Assembly: GCA_035949055.1 (NCBI GenBank)
Contig: DASZIO010000002.1
Span: 1 to 64,000 of the forward strand
Direction of reading: 5' to 3'
Length of the DNA: 64,000 bases
Source of the DNA: Bog-756 sp035949055
GTDB taxonomy: Bacteria; Actinomycetota; Acidimicrobiia; Acidimicrobiales; RAAP-2
Numbering within the stretch: the stretch's first letter is position 1; each line of letters starts with the position of its first letter. Positions 24,582 to 32,742 of this stretch are shown in pieces. The position numbers and the translations under genes were made by a program. The notes under the pieces were generated by a model. That model was not told the origin of the DNA. It did not search any database and worked only from the letters and a program-made list of their open reading frames with translations.

Positions 24582-24917
24582 ATGGCCTACGACGAGGACA
24601 TCGCCGACCGCATTCGGGAGGTGATCGGTACCGAACGCGGTCTCACGGAGAAGAAGATGTTCGGGGGCCTGGCTTTCCTGATAGGCGGGAACATGGCCGT
24701 CGCGGCCAGCGGACAGGGCGGCGTCCTCGTACGGGTGGATCCCGAGCAGTCGGACCGTCTCGTCGATTCGACGGACGCCACCACTGCAGTGATGCGCGGC
24801 CGGCCGATGCAGGGTTGGTTGCGGGTCGCGCCCGAGCACCTGAGGACCAAGCGTCAACTGAACAGGTGGGTGGGACTCGGAGTCGCCTTCGCCCGTTCGC
24901 TCCCGGTGAAGAAGTGA
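24582..24917 (+). CDS. TfoX N-terminal domain protein
   Basis: A 111-residue protein. EKKMFGGLAFLIGGNMAVAA and the LVRVDPEQSDRL segment followed by MRGRPMQGWLRVAPE are the TfoX-N pattern. In Gammaproteobacteria this domain occurs in the competence regulator TfoX/Sxy; stand-alone actinobacterial copies have no known role. The N-terminus MAYDEDIADRIREV is standard for the family and the ATG is preceded by a TACGAT box. It is convergent with the sigma factor gene downstream. Confidence 0.82.
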   Translation: MAYDEDIADRIREVIGTERGLTEKKMFGGLAFLIGGNMAVAASGQGGVLVRVDPEQSDRLVDSTDATTAVMRGRPMQGWLRVAPEHLRTKRQLNRWVGLGVAFARSLPVKK

Positions 24918-24944
24918 CCCCTCCGGCGCCGACCGGTCCGCCAG

Positions 24945-24961
24945 GCTCCGCACCGCGGAGC
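24945..24961. terminator. GC-rich hairpin between convergent genes
   Basis: GCTCCGC-ACC-GCGGAGC is a perfect 7-bp stem with a 3-nt loop in the 48-bp gap between the TfoX-N gene and the sigma factor gene. There is no T-run on either side, so it is a possible bidirectional terminator only. Confidence 0.35.
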
Positions 24962-24965
24962 GGAT

Positions 24966-26204
24966 CTAGCCGTCGAGCTGGGCCAGCCGGCGGCTGAGGA
25001 ATTCCCGCTCGACCGAGTTCTCGTTGAGCAACAGCGCTTCCTCGTAGGCCAGGCGGGCCTCGGCGAGCCGGCCGAGTCTCCGGAGGAAGTCCGCCCGGGC
25101 CGCCGCCAGGTAACTGTACGAAGCCAGCAGTGGCTCGGTGGCGAGGCGCTCGAGGGCGGCGAGACCGGCCGCGGGCCCCTCGGCGAATCCGACGGCCACC
25201 GCCCGGTTGAGCGCCACGATGGGCGAGGGCCACACCGGAAGGAGCAGGTCGTAGAGGGCCACGATCTCCGCCCAGTCGGTGGCCTCCCACGAGGGTGCCT
25301 CGGCATGCACGGCGGCGATGGCGGCCATCAGCGCGAAGCGGCTGGGCGGCCGCCGGCTCAGCGCCTCACGGGCCAGGGCGATCCCCTCGGCGATGGCGCC
25401 GGGATCCCAGGCGGAGCGGTCCTGGTCGGGGAGAAGGACGAGGTGGCCTCCGGCGTCGGTCCTGGTCGGCCGCCGGACGTCGGTCAGCACGATGAGCGCC
25501 AGCAGACCGGCCACCTCGGTGTTGTCGGGCAATAGGGTCCGCAGGACCCGGGCCAGATGACGTGCCCGTTCGACCAGGTCCCGACGCACGAGGTCGGCAC
25601 CGACCGGGGCGGTGTGACCGGTAGTGAACACGAGATGGACGACCGTTGTCACCGCGTCGATTCGTGCTGGCAGCTCGACCAGCGGTGGTACGCGGTACGG
25701 GATGCGAGCCGAGGCGATCTTCTTCTTCGCCCGGGTGATGCGGGCCGCCATGGTCGGCTCGCTGACCAGGAAGGCCCGGGCGACCTCAGCGGTGGTCAGT
25801 CCGCAGACCAGACGCAGCGTGAGAGCCACCTGTGCTTCGGGGGCAAGGGCCGGGTGACAACAGGTGAAGATGAGCCGGAGCCGATCGTCTGTCACCGCCG
25901 GCAGTTCGGATTCATCGGACGGGGCGGGCACGGCCTCTTGCACGAGCAGCGGCAGCTTGCGCGACTCGGTCGAGCGACGCCGCAGCTGGTCCAGGGCGGC
26001 CCGCCGGGCGACCGTGGTGAGCCACGCTCCGGGTCGATCTGGAATCCCCGAGCTGGACCACGAGCTCAGGGCCCGGGCGTAGGCGTCCTGCACGCACTCT
26101 TCGGCGGTATCGAGATCCCCGGTGACCCGGATGGTCGCGGCCAGGACGTACCCCCACTCGCGGCGATGCGCATCCGCCACCGCCGCCTCGACGTCGGCGT
26201 TCAC
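24966..26204 (-). CDS. ECF sigma factor of the ECF42 type (C-terminal TPR-like extension)
   Basis: A 412-residue alternative sigma factor. Region 2 is at residues ~15-75 (VTGDLDTAEECVQDAYARALSSW, RPGAWLTTVARRAALDQLRR in two parts), region 4 at ~120-170 (LTLRLVCGLTTAEVARAFLVSEPTMAARITRAKKKI). The remaining 240 residues are helical and TPR-like (DUF6596), ending in a repeat-like AALERLATEPLLASYSYLAAARADFLRRLG. No anti-sigma gene is present. The partner is the DGPF-motif protein gene 15 bp upstream, the standard ECF42 neighbour. The C-terminal extension is thought to control activity in this group. Confidence 0.9.
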   Translation of the reverse strand: MNADVEAAVADAHRREWGYVLAATIRVTGDLDTAEECVQDAYARALSSWSSSGIPDRPGAWLTTVARRAALDQLRRRSTESRKLPLLVQEAVPAPSDESELPAVTDDRLRLIFTCCHPALAPEAQVALTLRLVCGLTTAEVARAFLVSEPTMAARITRAKKKIASARIPYRVPPLVELPARIDAVTTVVHLVFTTGHTAPVGADLVRRDLVERARHLARVLRTLLPDNTEVAGLLALIVLTDVRRPTRTDAGGHLVLLPDQDRSAWDPGAIAEGIALAREALSRRPPSRFALMAAIAAVHAEAPSWEATDWAEIVALYDLLLPVWPSPIVALNRAVAVGFAEGPAAGLAALERLATEPLLASYSYLAAARADFLRRLGRLAEARLAYEEALLLNENSVEREFLSRRLAQLDG

Positions 26205-26219
26205 GATCCCCGGCCGCGG

Positions 26220-26567
26220 TCAATCGAAGGTGCGGATGGGGCGGACCTCGATGCCCCCGAAGGGTGACGGGACCTGCTTGGCCAACGTCAGCGCTTCGTC
26301 CAGGTCGGCCGCCTCGACCAGGTAGTAGCCACCCAGTGCCTCCTTCGTCTCGGCGAACGGCCCATCGGTGATGACGAAGCTTCCGTTCTGACCCCGACGG
26401 ACGCTGGTGGCCGAGCCCGTGTGCTCCAGGGCATCGCCGGCCCGGATGGTACCCTGGTTGGCCTCTCCGAAGGCCGCATGTCCGGCCAGGATGGCCGCGG
26501 TGGCCTCGTCACCGGCCGCGTCCAGCGCCTGTTCGTCCCCATAGATCAACAATAGGTAGTGGGCCAC
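26220..26567 (-). CDS. YCII-related DGPF-motif protein
   Basis: A 115-residue protein with an N-terminal YLLLIYGDEQAL strand and the motif DGPFAETKEALGGYYLVEA that names the group, then ADLDEALTLAKQVP. It has the ferredoxin-like YCII fold. DGPF proteins are the usual targets and neighbours of ECF42 sigma factors; their biochemical role is unknown. The true start is the GTG preceded by AGGGAGAG; the open frame extends 42 codons further. It is co-transcribed with the sigma gene from the promoter at 26629-26655. Confidence 0.88.
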   Translation of the reverse strand: MAHYLLLIYGDEQALDAAGDEATAAILAGHAAFGEANQGTIRAGDALEHTGSATSVRRGQNGSFVITDGPFAETKEALGGYYLVEAADLDEALTLAKQVPSPFGGIEVRPIRTFD

Positions 26568-26628
26568 TTCACTCTCCCTTTCCGAACCCTTCCGAGCACC
26601 TCGGGCACGATGGCGCTTCTGGCTTCTC

Positions 26629-26655
26629 GACGTGTGAGGAAGTCCCGGATCGACA
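26629..26655 (-). promoter_or_regulatory. ECF42-type promoter for the DGPF-sigma operon
   Basis: On the minus strand TGTCGA (26650-26655) is followed after exactly 17 bp by CGTC (26629-26632). The six -35 bases and the next five (TCCGG) are identical to those of the divergent promoter 55 bp away. From memory, TGTCGA / CG(A/T)C is the promoter motif described for ECF42 sigma factors, so autoregulation is likely. Confidence 0.75.
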
Positions 26656-26709
26656 GTCTTAGAGGAATTCCTCGTCGAACGGTTCAGTCTCACCGTTCGG
26701 GCAGAACGT

Positions 26710-26736
26710 TGTCGATCCGGAGCACATCCGTCCGTC
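26710..26736 (+). promoter_or_regulatory. ECF42-type promoter for the second YCII-like gene
   Basis: TGTCGA (26710-26715), 17-bp spacer beginning TCCGG, then CGTC (26733-26736). The transcript would begin near 26743, about 43 nt before the GTG at 26786. Confidence 0.75.
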
Positions 26737-26747
26737 GGAAGTGGTGA

Positions 26748-26764
26748 GCCGGCACCGTGCCGGC
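26748..26764. repeat. Perfect palindrome in the 5' leader of the YCII-like gene
   Basis: GCCGGCAC-C-GTGCCGGC is a perfect 17-bp palindrome located just after the predicted transcription start of the + strand gene. It could be a protein-binding site or an RNA hairpin with a 3-nt loop. Confidence 0.6.
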
Positions 26765-26785
26765 GCTAGTGGAAGGAGCAAGACC

Positions 26786-27073
26786 GTGTCCAGCTTTATC
26801 TTCTCGTTCCGGGGTGACAAGGACAGGACCCTCTCAGCTGACGAAGAGGCCGCCTGGGGGCAGTGGTTCGGAGAGATCGGCGCCTCGATCGCCGACATGG
26901 GCAGCCGGGTCGGCCAGACGTCGGTGGTCGGATCCGGCCGCTCGGCCAACGTGCTGACGGGTTACACCGTGATCACGGCCGACGACCTCAAGGCGGCCAC
27001 CGCGTTGGCCGAGGGCTGCCCCGCGCTGCGTCAGGGGGGTGGCGTCGAGGTGGGCGAGCTCATCCCCATGTGA
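26786..27073 (+). CDS. Second YCII-like small protein
   Basis: A 95-residue protein. An N-terminal SSFIFSFRGDKD strand, a helix with WGQWFGEIGASIADMG, then TGYTVITADDLKAATALAEGCP and a final GGGVEVGELIP strand give the YCII fold, without the DGPF motif itself. The GTG start has GGAAGGAG 7 nt upstream. It is divergent from the DGPF-sigma operon and has a matching promoter, so all three genes appear to form one sigma regulon unit. Confidence 0.82.
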   Translation: MSSFIFSFRGDKDRTLSADEEAAWGQWFGEIGASIADMGSRVGQTSVVGSGRSANVLTGYTVITADDLKAATALAEGCPALRQGGGVEVGELIPM

Positions 27074-27128
27074 CCGTCCCGATCCCACCGTCGCCGGCCC
27101 GGAGGTCAAACCCGTGCCGACCAGGCGC

Positions 27129-27163
27129 ACCAGTTGCCGGCCGTTGTGGCCGGCAACTGGTGA
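27129..27163. terminator. Strong bidirectional hairpin terminator candidate
   Basis: CACCAGTTGCCGGCC and its exact complement form a 15-bp stem around the 5-nt loop GTTGT. It lies in the 107-bp gap between the convergent YCII-like and ychF genes and would serve both strands. No T-tract follows, as is common for actinobacterial terminators. Confidence 0.7.
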
Positions 27164-27180
27164 TGGGCCGGCACGAACCC

Positions 27181-28269
27181 TCAGGACACGTTGAAGCGGA
27201 ACTCGACCACGTCACCGTCCTGCATCACGTAGTCCTTGCCCTCGACCCGAACCTTGCCGGCGGCGCGCGCCGCGGCGACCGAGCCCGCTTCGACCAGGTC
27301 TTCGTAGCCCACGATCTCCGCCTTGATGAAGCCGCGTTCGAAATCGGTGTGAATGGTTCCCGCCGCCTGCGGCGCGGTGTCGCCGAGGTGGATCGTCCAG
27401 GCCCGTGCCTCCTTCGGGCCAGCGGTGAGGAAGGTGTGGAGGCCGAGGGCCCGGAACCCCACATGGACCAGCTGCACCAGCCCGGATTCCGCCTGGCCGT
27501 AGCCAGCCATGAGCTCGGCCGCGTCGCCCGCGTCGAGAGCGGCCAGCTCCGCCTCGATCTGGGCGCACATCACCACCGACTGGGCCGGGGACACCAGGTC
27601 GGCGAGCTCGGACCTGAGCGACTCGTCCCCGACGGCGCCTTCGTCCACGTTGAAGACGTAGATGAACGGCTTGGCGGTCAACAGGTGCAGATCGGCCAGC
27701 GGGGCCGGATCGATCTCGCCGGCGGCCAGCGCAGAGGCCACCGTGCGACCGCTGTCGAGGACGTCGCGGGCGTGCTCGGCGGCCCTCAGGGCCGGCGTCA
27801 GACCCGGCTGGTGGCGCGCCTCCTTCTGAAGTCTGGTCAGCCGGTTGTCGACCGTCTGCAGATCGGCCAGGACCAGCTCGGTGTTGACGGTCTCGATGTC
27901 GTCGGCCGGATCGATCCGGCCGTCCACATGGATTACCTCGGGGTCGTGGAACACCCGCACCACCTGGCAGATGGCATCGCTCTCGCGGATGGCGGCCAGG
28001 AATTTGTTCCCCAGGCCCTCACCGACCGACGCCCCCGTGACGATCCCGGCGATGTCCACGAAGGTGACGGTGGCCGGGACGATCTCCTCGCTACCGAACA
28101 GGTCGGCCAGGCGGGCGAGCCGATCGTCGGGAACGGCCACCACACCCACATTGGGATCGATGGTGGCGAAGGGGTAGTTGGCCGCCAATACCTCGTTGCC
28201 GGTGAGGGCGTTGAACAGCGTCGACTTCCCCACGTTGGGAAGGCCGACGATGCCGATGGACAGACCCAC
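27181..28269 (-). CDS. ychF: YchF/OLA1-type redox-regulated ATPase
   Basis: A 362-residue Obg-related P-loop protein, the same length as E. coli YchF. GLPNVGKSTLFNALTG is Walker A (G1), DIAGIVTGASVGEGLGN is the G3 region, and the G4 motif reads FNVDE (instead of NKxD), the change that makes YchF prefer ATP. The C-terminal TGS-like domain begins near AWTIHLGDTAPQAAGTIHTDF and ends in DGDVVEFRFNV. YchF binds ribosomes and affects stress responses. The GTG start has GGAGGCGAG upstream. Gene call is secure. Confidence 0.96.
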   Translation of the reverse strand: MGLSIGIVGLPNVGKSTLFNALTGNEVLAANYPFATIDPNVGVVAVPDDRLARLADLFGSEEIVPATVTFVDIAGIVTGASVGEGLGNKFLAAIRESDAICQVVRVFHDPEVIHVDGRIDPADDIETVNTELVLADLQTVDNRLTRLQKEARHQPGLTPALRAAEHARDVLDSGRTVASALAAGEIDPAPLADLHLLTAKPFIYVFNVDEGAVGDESLRSELADLVSPAQSVVMCAQIEAELAALDAGDAAELMAGYGQAESGLVQLVHVGFRALGLHTFLTAGPKEARAWTIHLGDTAPQAAGTIHTDFERGFIKAEIVGYEDLVEAGSVAAARAAGKVRVEGKDYVMQDGDVVEFRFNVS

Positions 28270-28354
28270 GGTCTCGCCTCCGATGTCGCTGCGGGCGCCG
28301 CGCTCGGCGGACAACGTCAGAGACTATGTGATCGCGACCCGGCGGTAGCCCGGG

Positions 28355-28375
28355 GCGCCCCTACCGAAGGGGCGC
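28355..28375. terminator. Hairpin overlapping the end of the EthD-like gene
   Basis: GCGCCCCT-ACCGA-AGGGGCGC forms an 8-bp stem with a 5-nt loop. It spans the stop codon of the minus-strand EthD-like gene at 28361, in the short gap before ychF. A terminator role is only a suggestion. Confidence 0.3.
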
Positions 28376-29092
28376 GATCAGGTACTCGCTCATCGTGGAG
28401 CTGCGCAACCGGCCCAGGTCCAGACAGGCCTCGACACTGGCCATCATCCGGGTGACGTTGGCATCGAGCTGCTCGGGCGTGGACGCGTTGAAGAAGAGCA
28501 GGGGATCGGCCACGTGATCGGCGGACGGCCATCCCTCCTCGACGATGCCGTCGATGTCGGGCGCGCCGTCGGACAGGGCACGCACGACCTCGTTGCGCAC
28601 GTAGCGGGTACGCGGCTGCAGCTCGCCCGAGACCGGCGACTGGGTGCCGTGCCACCGCTGGATCCAGTCGCGGTAGCCCAGCCCCTCCGGACGATGGATC
28701 AGGGCCACGGTGAGCACACCCGGCGAGCGCTCGCCGTCCGCCCAATGGCGGGCGGCGGCGTGGGTCGTGGACCCGTAGTCCTCGTACAGGGACTCGACCA
28801 CCAGGTACCCGGCCCAGACCAGTCCCAGGGCGCCGACCGCCGCCTCCACCTCGTGGCGACGCTCGTAGCAGTCGAGCCACACCGAGACCTCGGCCATGTG
28901 GGGCTGCTCGCCTCCGGGAGGCGGGGCGGGGGACGGCGCGGCGGCCGCATCCCGGTCGTGGACGTTGAACGAGTAGCCGCGCGCCCCGGCCTCGTCGAGG
29001 CGGGGCATCACGTCTCCGAGGAGGCGCTCGCGCAACTCGTCCCCGGCTTTGGGGTCGCCCTCACCCCACAGCAGATAGATGAGCTTCTCCAT
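28361..29092 (-). CDS. EthD-domain-like dimeric alpha/beta-barrel protein
   Basis: A 243-residue protein with two ferredoxin-like halves. MEKLIYLLWGEGDPKAGDEL begins the first; the second contains VLTVALIHRPEGLGYRDWIQRWHGTQSP, matching the EthD pattern in which an R/W-H segment follows a short strand, then YVRNEVVRAL. EthD-like proteins bind small hydrophobic or polyketide-like ligands. Neither substrate nor partner is evident. Near the middle lies a Pro-rich, Ala-rich loop (~52-65). No ribosome binding site stands out. Confidence 0.72.
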   Translation of the reverse strand: MEKLIYLLWGEGDPKAGDELRERLLGDVMPRLDEAGARGYSFNVHDRDAAAAPSPAPPPGGEQPHMAEVSVWLDCYERRHEVEAAVGALGLVWAGYLVVESLYEDYGSTTHAAARHWADGERSPGVLTVALIHRPEGLGYRDWIQRWHGTQSPVSGELQPRTRYVRNEVVRALSDGAPDIDGIVEEGWPSADHVADPLLFFNASTPEQLDANVTRMMASVEACLDLGRLRSSTMSEYLIAPLR

Positions 29093-29232
29093 CGGCCGTG
29101 GTGGCGTCAGCCGCGCGGGTGGCGGATCACGTCGGCTGCGATCGCGTCAGTCGGCTGGGCGATGGGGCGCTCGGCCCGGACGCCGGCCGCCGGTGATGGA
29201 TGCTGTTGACCGGCCCGGCGAGAGAGGAGCCC

Positions 29233-29562
29233 TCATCCCCCGGCCGCGGCCGGCAGGCGGCGGACCACCCGTCCGGCCAGGCCCGTGAGGTAGGCCAACC
29301 ATTGCCGCTCACCCATCAGCCACAGCCACAGCTCCCGCTTGTTGGCGATGACCACGTCGACGAAGTCCTCGCGGCTCATCCCGTCCGGCTCCAGAGTGGG
29401 CTGCCACCTGGCCCACAGCCATAGGCCGATGCAGATGTCGTCGCTGAACCCGGCCCGCCAGTCTCGCCCGTCGAGCAGCGCGTCCCGGAGACCGGACTTG
29501 AGCTCGGCGGGCTCGTCGGGGATCTCAAGACGGGGACCCCCCTGCACCTCGAAGACTGTCAT
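29233..29562 (-). CDS. Conserved hypothetical protein
   Basis: A 109-residue soluble protein I do not recognise. It has an N-terminal strand TVFEVQGGPRLEIPDEPAEL and a Trp-rich helical C-terminal half (GLWLWARWQPTLEPDG, ELWLWLMGERQWLAYLTGL). The start at 29562 is chosen because a TAGGGT -10 box lies 7 nt upstream; an in-frame start at 29622 is possible but unsupported. It is separate from the neighbouring genes on the same strand. Confidence 0.55.
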   Translation of the reverse strand: MTVFEVQGGPRLEIPDEPAELKSGLRDALLDGRDWRAGFSDDICIGLWLWARWQPTLEPDGMSREDFVDVVIANKRELWLWLMGERQWLAYLTGLAGRVVRRLPAAAGG

Positions 29563-29569
29563 GGGCGCC

Positions 29570-29575
29570 ACCCTA
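29570..29575 (-). promoter_or_regulatory. Candidate leaderless -10 box (TAGGGT)
   Basis: On the minus strand TAGGGT ends 7 nt before the ATG at 29562, with no ribosome binding site or -35 visible. Confidence 0.4.
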
Positions 29576-29671
29576 CCCAGCCCGCCCCCGGTCGAACGGC
29601 GCCGGGCGGAATCGGAACACAACCGTCATTTGACCGGTCAAATATCCTGGCCCAGCCGTTTCCCATCCGGT

Positions 29672-30937
29672 TCATCGGTCGATGACCACCGGTGCCCGGT
29701 CGCTGTCCTGGTAGGCCTCGAGGTGCTCCGCATACTCGATGAACAGGGGGGCGTCGGGGTCGTACCGACGGCGCAGTGTGTCGAGGGCGATCCGCTTGTC
29801 GAGGTTGTCGAGTTTGACCAGGGCCTCAGGATGGTCGAGCTCCCGGAAGTCCAGCCGGCCGCGGGCGTTGTCGAGGGCCCGTCGACCTCGCTCGGTCCGG
29901 ACGAGCACGCTGCTCCAGCCGTCCATCGACCCCACGCTCCCCACCGACAGGTCGGCGCCGCGCCCGAGGAAGTCGGAACATTCGTCGCAGCCTTTCAGCG
30001 CGGCTCCGTGGAAGTTCTTGATGGGCTCGTCGACGGCCACCTCTCCGTCGCGGTACTCGACGATCATGCGGCCCCTGAGGACGTCGACTTTGCTCACCCG
30101 CTCGAGGTCGATACCCCGGTCCTGCTGCAGCAACTGGAGCATGAGACCCTGGTAGTCGAAGCTCTTGGTGCACATGAGGGCGATGGTCAGCACGATGGCG
30201 TCGACCCGGTGGGCCCCGGTGGGCCACCGCCGGGCCTGCATGGCCCGGATGCCCTGGATCTCGCAGGGCGTGCCCACCACCGCGATCCGGGGGCGGTCCG
30301 GCAAGTCGTAGCGCGACAGGTCGAGCTCCGCCAGGGCCATCGTCTGGTTGTAGTAGCTGCCGGCGGCCTCGGTGATCTCCTTGGCCGTGGTGGCCACGTG
30401 GGCCACCCCCTTCCACGGCTCGTCCGGATCGTCGCTCGGCCTGGTGACCAGAGCGCCGTCGATGTCCCCGCCGGCCAGCGCCGCGATGAGCAGCGCACTC
30501 ACCACCCCGCCGTCCTGGGCGCCGTCGGGTCGCGATCCGGCTCGCACGGCGTAGGAGTCGAGGACCGCGCCGAGCCCGTCACCGGGGGGCCCACCGGTGA
30601 TCTTCCAGTAGCTGTCGGCGGCATCGGCCCGGACGACGGAGCCTGGTCCGTCTTGGCCCTCGTTGACGGTGGACGGGGGCCAGAGGGCCTCGTAACGGAG
30701 CCCACCCCGGGGGCAGAAGTCCCAGCAGAGGGAGCATCCCGTGCACATCTTGACCAACGCGGGCAGCTCGGTGTCCTCGTCGATGCCGATGGAGTTCGAC
30801 GGGCACACCGCCACGCAGGTGCCGCACTGGATACAGCGGTCGGCGTCGATGACCCCGGCCTCGAGCTCCCAGAACCATGTCTTGCCCGGCGGCTCGGCGA
30901 CGCCGTTCATCTCCTCGCGGATCCGGTAGCCCTTCAT
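29672..30937 (-). CDS. FrhB-family F420 oxidoreductase with two [4Fe-4S] ferredoxin motifs (FpoF/FqoF-like)
   Basis: A 421-residue iron-sulfur flavoprotein. Two ferredoxin motifs CxxCxxCxxxCP occur at residues 35-46 and 65-76. They are followed by the FrhB N and C domains, which keep four further cysteines likely to hold a third cluster (VGTPCEIQ, ALMCTKSF, KGCDECSDF). The order 2x[4Fe-4S] then FrhB is that of FpoF/FqoF, which oxidise F420H2 and pass electrons on, and of the N-terminal half of methanogen Fsr. The ATG start overlaps the sulfite reductase stop by 4 bp (ATGA), so the two are coupled. It is inferred to be its electron donor, though a role with ferredoxin instead of F420 cannot be excluded. 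Confidence 0.87.
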   Translation of the reverse strand: MKGYRIREEMNGVAEPPGKTWFWELEAGVIDADRCIQCGTCVAVCPSNSIGIDEDTELPALVKMCTGCSLCWDFCPRGGLRYEALWPPSTVNEGQDGPGSVVRADAADSYWKITGGPPGDGLGAVLDSYAVRAGSRPDGAQDGGVVSALLIAALAGGDIDGALVTRPSDDPDEPWKGVAHVATTAKEITEAAGSYYNQTMALAELDLSRYDLPDRPRIAVVGTPCEIQGIRAMQARRWPTGAHRVDAIVLTIALMCTKSFDYQGLMLQLLQQDRGIDLERVSKVDVLRGRMIVEYRDGEVAVDEPIKNFHGAALKGCDECSDFLGRGADLSVGSVGSMDGWSSVLVRTERGRRALDNARGRLDFRELDHPEALVKLDNLDKRIALDTLRRRYDPDAPLFIEYAEHLEAYQDSDRAPVVIDR

Positions 30938-32721
30938 CCGGGTCGCCGGCCTGCCGTGACCGTAGCCGGCGCCCCGTTTTCCTCGCCGGCCAACGTCAGC
31001 CGGAGCTCGTCGTTCGGGACTCGGCGGGCCCAGTTGTGGAAGGACTCGTCCGGTCGCCGCTCCGCCCGGTAGCGCCGGACCACCCGCACCAGGGCGTCGG
31101 GGACGTCGTTGACCGGCCGGGCGTGCTCGACCCAGTCGATGAACCCGGCGTCGCCACCGAGCGATCCGCCGAGTCCGATGTCGACCGCTTCGGCCAGGTG
31201 GTTGCCGACATGGGCCACCTCGCCGCGGAAGCCGACGTCGGCGATCTGGGGCTGGGCGCAGCTGGCCGAGCAGCCTGAGAAGTGCATGCGGATGATGCCG
31301 GCGTCCTCCCGCGGCCCGGAGTGTCCCCCGCCGGCCGACCGGGTCCCGACCGCTTCCCCGGCCAGCTGCTCGTCGAGGAACCGCGCCCATTTGAGGGCCC
31401 GCTCCTTCGTCTCCACGATGGCGTAGCGGCAGAACTCACTGCCGGTGCAAGCCACCGCACCACGCGAGAAGGGCCCCGGGTAGGGCGAGTACTTCTGCAG
31501 GAGGTCCTCGGCCAGCAGGTCGGTGAGCCGGTCCTCGGGCACCCCGGTCAGGATGAAGTTCTGGTCCCCGCTGAGGCGCACTGAGCCGTCCCCGTAGGTC
31601 TCGGCCAGGCGGGCCACCTCGACCAGCTCGATCCCGTTCATGCGCCCGACCGGCACCGAGCAGCCAACGTAGACGAGGCCGGGATCCTTCTGGGCGTGGA
31701 CGCCGACATGGTCACCCCGGTACCGGCGGGTGAGGTCCTCACCGGCCGAGACCAACTCGAACCGGGCCCGGGTGGCGAGCTCGGCCCGGAACCCCTCGGC
31801 CCCGAGCTCCTGGACCAGGTAGCGCATGCGGGCCTGGCCGCGGTTCTCACGATTGCCCAGCTCCCCGTAGAGCTGGGCGATGGCCCGGGTGGTCTCGAGG
31901 GCCTGGTCCGGGGTGACGAAGAGGTCGATGTCGGAGGCCATGCGCTCGCCGTCGGAAAGGCCCCCGCCCACCAGCACGTTGAACCCGAGTGTCCCGTCGG
32001 CGGCCCGGGCCGGCCACATGCCGATGTCGTTGATCTCCGCCTGGGCGCAGTCGTCGACGCAGCCGGTGATGGACATCTTGAACTTGCGCGGCAGGTTGGC
32101 ATACTCCCGGTTGCCGGTGAAGAACGCCGAGACCGCCCGGACGACCGGCATGGCGTCGAACGCCTCGTCGGCGTCGACCCCGGAAACCGGGCAGCTCAAG
32201 ATGTTGCGGGCGGAGTCGCCACAGGCCTGGACGGTGGTCAGCCCGACCGCGGCCAGCCGGCGCCACACGCGGGGGATGTCCTCGATGCGCAACCAGTGGA
32301 TCTGGACCGTCTGGCGGGTGGTGATGTCGGCGTAGCGCGAACCGAAGATCCTGCTCTCCGTGCCCTCCGGCCCTTCGCCGAAGGCGTCGGCGATCACCCC
32401 GATCTCGCGGACCTGGGGGGCGGTCAGGTAGCCGCCGGGGATCTTGATCCGCAGCATGAACGCATCACCCCCCTGCCGCTGGGGGTAGATACCGGCCCAC
32501 TTCATCCGCTCCACTTCGCCGACGACCTTGCCGATGCTGGCCGGCCCCTCCTGGGCGTAGGTGTCGATGATGGCGTCGACCACCTCGAGGGGGTGCCGCT
32601 CGAGCTTCTGCTGCTCGACGTCGTTGAGCTCGCCCTGGGTCCGGTAGGGATTGAGGAACGGCATGGGGCGGTCAGTGCCCCGGATATGCAGCCCGTAGAG
32701 CTCGTCCCGGTCCTTGGTCAC
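30934..32721 (-). CDS. Siroheme [4Fe-4S] sulfite/nitrite reductase (assimilatory, NirA/SirA type)
   Basis: A 595-residue two-repeat haemoprotein. The siroheme-coupled cluster motif is complete in the second half: C-x5-C (ACTGSEFCRY, near residue 425) and C-x3-C (GCSASCAQPQ, near 483). The first half has the degenerate counterparts (CGDSARNILSCPVSG and GCVDDCAQAEINDIG). This is the ferredoxin-dependent assimilatory architecture that reduces sulfite to sulfide, or nitrite to ammonia, with six electrons; the cysH partner upstream argues for sulfite. The GTG start is 21 bp downstream of cysH. No NADPH-flavoprotein subunit is present, which leaves the coupled FrhB protein as donor. Confidence 0.92.
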   Translation of the reverse strand: MTKDRDELYGLHIRGTDRPMPFLNPYRTQGELNDVEQQKLERHPLEVVDAIIDTYAQEGPASIGKVVGEVERMKWAGIYPQRQGGDAFMLRIKIPGGYLTAPQVREIGVIADAFGEGPEGTESRIFGSRYADITTRQTVQIHWLRIEDIPRVWRRLAAVGLTTVQACGDSARNILSCPVSGVDADEAFDAMPVVRAVSAFFTGNREYANLPRKFKMSITGCVDDCAQAEINDIGMWPARAADGTLGFNVLVGGGLSDGERMASDIDLFVTPDQALETTRAIAQLYGELGNRENRGQARMRYLVQELGAEGFRAELATRARFELVSAGEDLTRRYRGDHVGVHAQKDPGLVYVGCSVPVGRMNGIELVEVARLAETYGDGSVRLSGDQNFILTGVPEDRLTDLLAEDLLQKYSPYPGPFSRGAVACTGSEFCRYAIVETKERALKWARFLDEQLAGEAVGTRSAGGGHSGPREDAGIIRMHFSGCSASCAQPQIADVGFRGEVAHVGNHLAEAVDIGLGGSLGGDAGFIDWVEHARPVNDVPDALVRVVRRYRAERRPDESFHNWARRVPNDELRLTLAGEENGAPATVTAGRRPG

Positions 32722-32742
32722 GTCACCGGTTCAATCGTCACG

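Noticed and set aside
26863..28455. Plus-strand frame of 530 codons opposite ychF
   Set aside because: Shadow of ychF; overlaps the real YCII-like gene and the terminator hairpin.
29672..31390. Longer version of the FrhB gene starting at 31390
   Set aside because: The extra N-terminus reads out of the sulfite reductase gene and has no homology features; the ATGA-overlapping ATG at 30937 fits operon coupling and the family N-terminus.
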